Below are positions 8,808 to 14,693 of a DNA stretch of 14,693 nucleotides, in pieces. Source of the stretch: Planoprotostelium fungivorum. Lineage: Eukaryota > Evosea > Variosea > Cavosteliida > Cavosteliaceae. The notes under the pieces are model-generated. The model was not told where the DNA came from, did no database searches, and was given only the letters and a program-made list of their open reading frames with translations. The DNA lies in assembly GCA_003024175.1 (NCBI GenBank), contig MDYQ01000134.1, positions 64,001 through 78,693 of the forward strand, read 5' to 3'. How positions within the stretch are numbered: the stretch's first letter is position 1; the number at the start of each line of letters is the position of its first letter. The translations under genes and the position numbers were made by a program.

Positions 8808-10275
8808 TCACAGCATCATCATGCAGAGGAATGTTGCAAATACAATGGATAATACCACACGGCTTCCCTCACTCCCCGTCTTCGTCTCAATTGTCTGGCT
8901 CGTGCTGGAGTGAGCACCGGTCACGTCTGACGTCTGCACATTGCCAGTGCGGCTCGTACTGCTCTCAGTTGTGGTGCTCTCAGTTGTGGTGCTGGAAGTG
9001 GAGGGTGCAACATAAGTGGAGAATGTGTTCCAGCACTGATCGGCGACGGTGGTGTTCGCATCGATGACCCACATCATGCCACCGGCAAAACCGTTGTCTA
9101 AGGCGTAATTGAGCTTCGCTTGGATGGCCTGCTGACTCTCGTAGGAGATATAGCTGCTCCCTTGGATCATGTATGACGTCTGTGTCAAATTGTCCCAGAC
9201 GATGTTGGTGTTGGGTGAACTGAGGAGATTCTGGACATCTGTTGCGGTGATGCTGGAATCCTGGCTGCACGTGCCTTTGAGTCCAGGCTGTGATGCATGA
9301 GTTGAAGGACGGAATATAGACGATGACTCACTGTCTTATTTGGTGTGGGAGTGTTGATGGTGACGCTCTGTCCGGTTATGTCCCACGTGTCTATCTATGT
9401 CATACTCTTCACCAACACATCATCGTCTCACATCCGTAATTGGCGAAACCAAATACAAGCTTATTGAAAGGGGTGCCCAGCTGCCGATAAGCAGCTGTGC
9501 TCTGATTGATAGATAGTCTGCCCGGGATATCGTTAAGTGGGGCTAACGGACCGGTGGTGGTGCTCCATGATCCAAAGAAGTCGTAAAACATGATGTTGAG
9601 ATAGTCCACGTATTGAGTCAAGAGTTGTGGCTGATAGTCAGCGAAGTGATAAGACCCCGCAGGTGCAGCCGAAGTGAGAAGGAGCTCTGTGGTGCCGTAA
9701 TTGATGGATTCATTGTGGAATGCCTCTCGGATGGCCTTAAAGAAGGGGACCACATGAGGTCGGTCTACATCATCTGGGGTCTCCCAGTCGATGTCTATGC
9801 CATCAAAATTGTATTTTCGGCACCACTGACGAGGTCAGCTGGATGAATGATCCGATGATTCACCAGTGTGACTTGCGTGGCGAATGTATGGACCGATTGA
9901 GTGTTGTTCACCACTGTAGACCATGTTGTAGTCGGAAAATCACCTCCACCAAAGGCAGCCAACACCTTCAGTTTCGGATTTCTGTTCTTTACATTCACGA
10001 ATCTCTGAACTAATGTGGCAGTGCTCCCGGTGAACTCAGACGGAACACCAGATGCGTTGAATGAAGCAAAAGAGTAGATCAGATGAGTGTACCTTTGGTA
10101 AATGAGATGAGGAACTGATTGATTGTCTATAACACCTATCTGCTGGGATGTTCTCGGGCGGAATAGGGCAATTTCCCTGATCCCTCCAGCTGGCATAATA
10201 ACCCATCCATACTTTACTCTCAGCCAAACAGCCCAGTAGTAAAAAGAGCAAAAGAAGCGACCGTCCTCCCCACAT
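8808..10275 (-). CDS. GH18 chitinase, secreted and probably GPI-anchored
   Basis: GH18 enzymes hydrolyse beta-1,4 bonds of chitin using the acetamido group of the substrate. Exons 10136-10275, 9864-10092, 9432-9825, 9332-9390 and 8808-9287 give about 433 aa. Residues 1-20 form a signal peptide (MWGGRSLLLLFLLLGCLAES). Then come VWMGYYASW, RYTHLIYSFASF (strand 2), VLAAFGGGDF (SxGG-like block), FDGIDIDWE with catalytic Glu near residue 138, NIMFYDFFG (MxYD-type block) and GGMMWVIDAN (the late Trp/Asp block). The active-site DxxDxDxE is intact. A Ser/Thr-rich stalk and a C-terminal hydrophobic tail (VVLSIVFATFLCMMML) look like a GPI-anchor signal. The second ATG, at 10275, was chosen because it gives a clean signal peptide; an in-frame ATG at 10335 would bury it. 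Introns are 38-44 nt. Likely roles are cell-wall or cyst remodelling or feeding on chitin. Confidence 0.93.
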
Positions 10276-10493
10276 GTTGCTCAGCGCAGAAATGACTCCG
10301 ACGTTCACGAAACGTTTGTCGGAGACGTCAGTCACCGATATGCATGTCTAAGTCAAATGAAGAGCGATGTCACCAGCACCACACGAGGCACCACATCTAC
10401 GGCTAGCCATCCTTCCTTCTTCACTCTTGTTCACTCCAGCAGAAGAGAGAATCATTCTTTTTTTTATCACATAAATATTGAGGCAAAATTCGA
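10276..10493. other. Short intergenic region between tandem minus-strand genes
   Basis: It holds the promoter side of the chitinase gene and the 3' flank of the MBOAT gene. On the minus strand an ATAAA-type A-rich stretch just after the MBOAT stop (about 10455-10475, T-run on the plus strand) may act in 3'-end formation. I see no gene here. Confidence 0.5.
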
Positions 10494-12070
10494 CTAGAAA
10501 CCGATGAGGGATCGAATGACCCGGATGGTAACGTCTTGGTGGTGTTGCAGTTGTCCCCAGCAACCGGAGCGGATGTAAGGTGCCATGAACAGGGGTGAGG
10601 TCAATATGAACACGGGGGCATTCAAAAACATCGATGGGACGGTGGGGATGTTCTTCAGGGAGGGGAAACTCTTCTGCAGGATCACTTGTGCGTTGCACAC
10701 CATCTGTTTTCTGTCAGTCTCGTGTGTGAGAATGGAGAGAGGGACTCACTCCGTGGATGATGAAGAAGAGGAGGTTCTCTCCAGTGAGGAGATCGAAGGT
10801 GCAGTAGTTGATGTACTCGTGCATGAGACCGCTGACGACAAAGACGATGAGGGCGTTGAGGGAGTTGACGAGCATCGAGCTCTTCTTGGGAGCCTCTGGC
10901 TTGGGATCGTCTTCCTTCTTGGCCTGTCCGAGCTTCTTCTTTTGGTTGAGAGTGAAGATGGCATCGTGGAAGATGTCCTTCACCACCATGTTCCATCGGT
11001 TGGACCACATGTCTCGGGGGCTGTTCATCATCAGTCATCGGATCACACCATCCAACGATGAAGATGAGGTGAACGAGAGGAGAGAGAGATGGAGAAAGCA
11101 GAAGGAGGGATGGAAAGAGGATCACCTTGTGGCTGCGAATGGGTTGTTGAACATGTCCTTCATGGGGATGCCACAGATGAGTCCACAGGCGGCAAAGCTA
11201 GCCTCGGAGGTGGCAGAGAGCAGAGTGTAGACGACCAGACTGAGACTGAAGCAGTTGATGATGTGGTTCACTCTGTCTCTCGTCAGCTCTACTCTTCTCT
11301 CGAGTAGATCTCACGTTGGGGCAGTCTCCAGCTGGTGCTGGTTGGGGATGAGGAAGAAGAGGACGGCCTGTGTGCCTAAGAATTTGAAGGCACACCAGAC
11401 GATCTTCTTGATGGACTCGGTTCTGCTCCATTTGGCTCTGAATCTATCGGCATCGGCTGGCTTCCTGTTCGAAGTTCAGTTGGAGTTTGGATGGAGATAT
11501 GATGCACATTTTGTCAAGGCGCATGGGGAAAGCAACGATGGAGCAGAAGAAAAGAGCCAGATTCCATGAACGGACGACAGCGGCATCCTATAGAGGTGAG
11601 CCATCGGATGGTGTGTCGTTGCAGTGTTCACCTCGATGAAGAAGATGTGAGCCAATCGTAGTGCAACAATGAAGCCGAAAGCGCCTCTGGTAAAAGATGA
11701 GAAAGAGCGCTCGGGTGAAACCTGCACCTGAGGAAATCGGGAACAAAAAGTCCAGTCAGAGGGACGATGGCGGGGGCGATGAGGATAGCCACAATGGAAA
11801 ATGCGACCAGCACGTTTCTCAGCGTGTTCCACTTCTTGTTGACGAGAAACTTGGCAATCATCACAGAGGTCAACGCGGCAGCGTAGATAGCACCCAGTTC
11901 TGCATCGAAGATTCAGTTTGTGGCTGTCTCATGGACATCGGATGGCGGATGTTAAAATGCTCACCGATCAGAGCGGAGACACCATCTTGGAAGCGTTGCT
12001 CCTTGACGAGAGCCTCGATTTGTGGTAGGAGGGGGAGAGATTGGTTATAATCGATGTTGTCTGTCCTCAT
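10494..12070 (-). CDS. Wax-synthase-like membrane-bound O-acyltransferase (MBOAT)
   Basis: This family transfers a fatty acyl group from acyl-CoA to long-chain alcohols, sterols or similar acceptors in the ER membrane. Exons 11965-12070, 11728-11899, 11632-11686, 11508-11587, 11315-11443, 11126-11272, 10750-11020 and 10494-10703 give about 389 aa. The N-terminal half has several membrane segments (for example IYAAALTSVMIAKFL and FSIVAILIAPAIVPLTGLF). The diagnostic block PFAATSPRDMWSNRWN (from about residue 225) matches the S-x-x-D-F-W-x-x-R-W signature of wax synthase/MBOAT_2 proteins. VVSGLMHEYINY holds the presumed catalytic His near residue 297. Between them is a charged loop (about 30 residues, KKKLGQAKKEDDPKPE), longer than I would expect. 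The acceptor substrate cannot be read from sequence. Introns range from 41 to 105 nt (11021-11125 is the longest in the window). Confidence 0.85.
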
Positions 12071-12121
12071 CGTTACTCCGGCACCTTGCGACTACTTTTT
12101 GGGATGAGAAACGGAGGAACT

Positions 12122-12161
12122 TTTTTCCGCTACCGGAAAAACAAGCAGTCGAAATTTCGAC
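12122..12161. promoter_or_regulatory. Two inverted repeats upstream of the MBOAT gene
   Basis: TTTTTCCG (12122-12129) and CGGAAAAA (12134-12141) are perfect inverted repeats around CTAC. Seven bases on, GTCGAAATTTCGAC (12148-12161) is a perfect 14-nt palindrome. Both lie 50-90 bases before the MBOAT start codon, so dimeric transcription-factor sites are plausible. No known factor is assigned. Confidence 0.4.
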
Positions 12162-12309
12162 CCGCAGTTGTGACAAATAGTGTGCGAAAGGGGAGACTCT
12201 TCAGTTCCCTTCTCTAGATTTGAGAAATGAGACAGATCGATTGAAGCTTCTCCTATTTATAATTGGCGTCGTCGTCGTCACAGACAACATCACACGTTTC
12301 ATGATTGAC

Positions 12310-13290
12310 GATCATCATAAGTCGTATCGGATGGGTTGATATTGGAATACCATCTGGCTCAGGTCTTCGACATGATTCTCCCGTTTGGATCCTGTACATA
12401 GACATCCGCTCCATCCATCTCCTCGTCATTCATCAAGGATACAGATGTCTCTGAAACTCAGTCCCCTCCCGTGACGATCTCCCAAGTGAGAACACTGAAG
12501 GAATAAACTGGTCTTCGTCACGTGTGTGATGATGGATGTCTCTTCGAGTACTTTCTGTCCATCATGGCTTCAGGTGCCGATCTGACCTCACCATCAGGAG
12601 GGTCACGATGAGAAACACTCACCGTGGATGTTGTCCACCATGTCTTGCTGTCTTGACATTCTAAAATCGGCACCTGCACGTGTCAGGGATTCAGACATAA
12701 CACACTCTCACTTTGGCATCAAGGTGGTTGGTCAGGAGGATCTGCTCTCTCTTTACTTCTCGTCCATCAATCAAAAAAGACACATTGCAAACGTCAGCAC
12801 CTCTGTGGATGATCTGCTCCATGTGAAGATGGAACATCCCCTGGGCTGCATTGCGATGAGTCATCACACTGAGAAGGAGAGATGGCTCACCGATGCTTCT
12901 GACCTTGATGATCGTGCGGGACCTCACCCAGGGTGACGACGATGAATCTCTCTGGTTCTGGTTGAGAACATCTACACCGTGTGAGTCTTCTTTCATCTCT
13001 ATTCGAGTCTCACTCCACATTCTTTTGTGTATCCAAGTAGAATCTGTCCGCTCTTTTCGCATGGTCAATCATCTTTACCAGCAGGGTCACTGACAAACTC
13101 ATCTGCCAATTCTGCGTCATCAGTTTGACCTCTGTGGAAGATGGTTGCAACGGTGATGGACCATCTTCAGGAGCAAATGATCTACCGTTATCAGTCATGA
13201 TTTATTTCCAGGTGGACACCTCTTTGAAATCAAATTCAGAGGCCTCTTCTGGATCGATGGGTCTCTTGCCGCAGTAATGTCCGTTTCAAT
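12310..13290 (-). pseudogene. Decayed protein kinase domain (TKL/tyrosine-kinase-like)
   Basis: Kinase landmarks appear in order on the minus strand but in different frames: VKMIDHAKRADRFYLDTQ (beta-3 Lys and helix C, near 13050-13080), REIHRRHP and TIIKVRSIGEPSLLL, AAQGMFHLHMEQIIHR (12802-12849), HRGADVCN then ILLTNHLDAK (joined by removing a 42-nt intron, 12742-12783), ADFRMSR (12651-12671), SAPEAMM (about 12560-12580), VYSFSVLTWEIVTGG (about 12470-12510) and DLSQMVFQYQPIRYDL (about 12320-12370). The catalytic-loop HRD reads HRG and the DFG motif reads DFR. After the 38-nt intron 12674-12711 the frame is off by one just before ADF. The segment between beta-5 and helix E is missing. No single splice model gave me a full kinase. 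A catalytically dead gene with odd splicing is the alternative; a pseudogene is likelier. Confidence 0.7.
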
Positions 13291-14290
13291 CAGATGAACC
13301 CCTAATCTGCGGAACGTGTTCTGCAGAGACGGGCCACACTGGCGGTCAAAAACTACATATACAAGTGTGGATACCCCACATGCTTTGTTCCTAATGAGAT
13401 GATTGGCCACAATAGACTCATAAGTTTTTCACATCGCGTTGTTTACAAAAAGGTGGCAGTCGTGATGTGCCTCTCACCGAAATCATCTTCCTCTCCTTGG
13501 ATCAAATAGATTTATCGAGTTGCTGACTGAGATGCTGTGGTGTATGGTCACCACATAAGAACCAAACAGTTCAATGAGTCTCTGTTTATAAAGAATGATT
13601 TCATACCAAAGAAAGCCAAGGAGTTCCCTTTCAATGAATGTGCATTGAATGTGTTTCTTGGTTGCTGAGTTTTCTCTGAGATTTCTCCGAGTTTTCCAAT
13701 TCATCAGTGATGTCAAATGTTGGGCACAACAGATGCAATCGAACAACGCCTTTGCGTCATTTTTTCTGTGCAATAAGAGGTGTTGAAGGTGAGAGGAGGA
13801 TTGACATCGATGTGTACACAACGGACGTTGGAATCTGCAGTTCTTTCTCTTTCCACGTGTTATGATGGTGTTCTGAGGATTTAGAGAAGACGCCGCAATG
13901 ATCTATTGCAGCTTGTGAAAAAGATTTATAGATGACAATCCCTATGTGAGATAAATTTTGAGAGGGCGTGATCTCGTTCTGATGATTCAAATGAATTGTG
14001 AAATCAATCAGTCCAGATCGCAAGTTGGTGAGGGAGACTGGATGGTCGATATCACCTCCTCTTTTGCATCACCAACATTCCACCTTTTGAATCCGCAAGT
14101 CAGATGCAATCACCCCATCATCAATGATATTGAAACGGCAGAGCCCCGTTGAGAGTTGCTCTTTCATCTTTGATTACTGGGTTTAGGTAATCTTCTGCGT
14201 GAGGGTGTTCGTCAAGACGGGGCCTGCGCGAATTTTGGCGCCAAAATTGAAAATATTTGGGTCTTGCATCGAGTTTTGCGAGTGCATATC
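13291..14290. other. Subtelomeric segment without a convincing gene
   Basis: This kilobase has short ORFs on both strands but no recognisable domain. The longest are on the minus strand: 13821-13483 (112 codons, rich in Leu, His and Asn) and 14023-13757 (88 codons). The second contains SLTNLRSGLIDFTIHLNH when read with upstream sequence, faintly like a leucine-rich repeat. Both could be worn remains of a receptor attached to the broken kinase downstream, but that is speculation. The 18-nt palindrome at 14231-14248 is listed separately. Confidence 0.5.
14231..14248. promoter_or_regulatory. 18-nt perfect palindrome with E2F-like core
   Basis: AATTTTGGCGCCAAAATT is its own reverse complement. 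The core TTTGGCGCCAAA matches a symmetric E2F site. It sits 43 bases upstream of the tRNA-like unit and about 380 bases from the telomere repeats. It has no obvious target gene, so function is uncertain. Confidence 0.5.
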
Positions 14291-14387
14291 GGGCGCTCCA
14301 ATGGCGGAGTGGTAAAGCCCAGCCTCTTGTTTGAGTGTCTGGCCTTTGCGCTCTCGGTTCGAGTCCGGCGGAAAGCCCACCTTTTTT
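14291..14387 (+). ncRNA. tRNA-like Pol III unit (possible tRNA pseudogene or tRNA-derived element)
   Basis: A box A sequence (TGGCGGAGTGG, 14302-14312) and a perfect box B (GGTTCGAGTCC, 14356-14366) are 43 bases apart, and a run of six T (14382-14387) follows as a Pol III terminator. A D-arm stem (GGC with GCC) and a T-arm with TTCGAGT loop can be drawn. The rest folds badly: with T8 at 14302 only three of seven acceptor pairs form, and the central region makes a CCAG/CTGG hairpin without a normal anticodon loop. It could be a degenerate class II (Ser/Leu) tRNA or the head of a tRNA-derived SINE. Confidence 0.5.
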
Positions 14388-14403
14388 GCTCTCGAGAAGA
14401 AAA

Positions 14404-14425
14404 TTAGGGTTTAGGGTTTAGGGTT
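14404..14425 (+). repeat. Interstitial telomere repeat block
   Basis: About three TTTAGGG units (the first starting as ATTAGGG, the last running into TTC) lie in the same orientation as the chromosome end, some 200 bases inside it. This is consistent with an old end onto which sequence was later added, or with a telomere-associated repeat unit. Confidence 0.8.
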
Positions 14426-14627
14426 CAACAGTTTTATTACGCGCGTAGTGGCCTGGCACTAAGGCCAGTTAAGTGTCCCGGGCTGATAGACCAAAAGGAA
14501 AGGCCGGGCAATGCGAAGAGCCAAATCTCAGTCCAAAAGGAGTGAGAGGGCAGAAGTTGCACGTAAAGTGAAGCGTGTGTGTGTACTGAGGAGGTGGGCA
14601 CGTGGCAGCACCAAAGTTGGGGTGGAA
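14426..14627. other. Unique spacer between interstitial and terminal telomere repeats
   Basis: About 200 bases of G-rich plus strand bounded on both sides by TTTAGGG repeats. TGGCCT (14449-14454) and AGGCCA (14462-14467) form a perfect six-pair hairpin with a seven-base loop. A short GTGTGTGTGT run is at about 14574-14583. No ORF of note. It may be part of a subtelomeric repeat family, which needs other chromosome ends to confirm. Confidence 0.55.
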
Positions 14628-14693
14628 GGGTTTAGGGTTTAGGGTTTAGGGTTTAGGGTTTAGGGGTTTAGGGTTTAGGGTTTAGGGTTTAGG
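14628..14693 (+). repeat. Terminal telomere repeats (TTTAGGG)n
   Basis: Nine near-perfect units of the plant-type telomere repeat run to the last base, with the G-rich strand pointing 3' toward the end as in a real right telomere. One unit at 14659-14666 is the variant TTTAGGGG, an added G typical of telomerase slippage. Confidence 0.97.

Noticed and set aside
10036-10335. Upstream ATG at 10335 as the chitinase start.
   Set aside because: It would place 20 extra polar residues before the signal peptide; the ATG at 10275 gives a standard secretory N-terminus.
12570-13198. A SUMO/Rad60-like protein assembled from nine small exons, including FLIDGREVKRE as a SUMO beta strand.
   Set aside because: A frame-consistent 116-aa model was possible, but ordered kinase motifs (HLHMEQIIHR, ILLTNHLDAK, ADFRMSR, APEAMM, WEIVTGG) explain the same bases much better; the SUMO-like stretch falls in a kinase intron.
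13018-14023. Minus-strand ORFs 13821-13483 and 14023-13757 as genes.
   Set aside because: No domain, no clear splice structure and weak codon bias; treated as unassigned subtelomeric sequence.
14404-14627. Telomerase RNA candidate, because of telomere-like bases near a hairpin.
   Set aside because: The repeats read as TTTAGGG on the strand of the Pol III-type unit, not as a CCCTAAA template, and no conserved RNA core could be seen.

Overview
This is the right-hand end of a nuclear chromosome from a unicellular eukaryote with a compact genome. The last ~65 bases are plant-type TTTAGGG telomere repeats running 5'->3' toward the end, so the window finishes at, or within a few repeats of, a true chromosome terminus. 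The genes are cut by many tiny GT-AG introns (mostly 22-46 nt, the shortest 20 nt, the longest about 105 nt) with a strong GTGAG donor preference. Neighbouring stop codons can be about 10-140 bases apart. This intron style plus TTTAGGG repeats fits several protist groups; I cannot name the species.

Layout, left to right: (1) a charged nuclear-type protein with a possible histone fold (+, 1-1545); (2) a small secreted-type ORF on the minus strand (1613-2002), with a rival ORF opposite; (3) PIG-V/Gpi18, the second mannosyltransferase of GPI-anchor synthesis (+, 2065-3590); (4) a full-length TIMELESS/Tof1/Swi1 replication-fork protection protein (-, 8118-3685, 22 exons, about 1,201 aa) with an E2F-type site just upstream; (5) a 79-aa helical protein (+, 8473-8796); (6) a GH18 chitinase with signal peptide, intact active site, Ser/Thr stalk and GPI-type tail (-, 10275-8808); (7) a wax-synthase-like MBOAT acyltransferase (-, 12070-10494); (8) a decayed protein-kinase domain with frameshifts and altered HRD and DFG motifs (-, about 13290-12310); (9) about 1 kb of subtelomeric DNA without a convincing gene; (10) a tRNA-like Pol III unit, a short interstitial telomere block, a ~200-base unique spacer and the terminal telomere.

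Functional links: PIG-V makes the kind of GPI anchor that the chitinase appears to carry. TIMELESS is an S-phase gene with an E2F-like promoter element. The other genes are unrelated housekeeping or surface functions. Gene integrity falls toward the telomere: intact genes up to ~12.1 kb, a broken kinase next, then only short RNA-like and repeat elements. Exon structures were derived by hand from reading-frame continuity, GT-AG sites and family motifs; junctions marked uncertain need transcript data.
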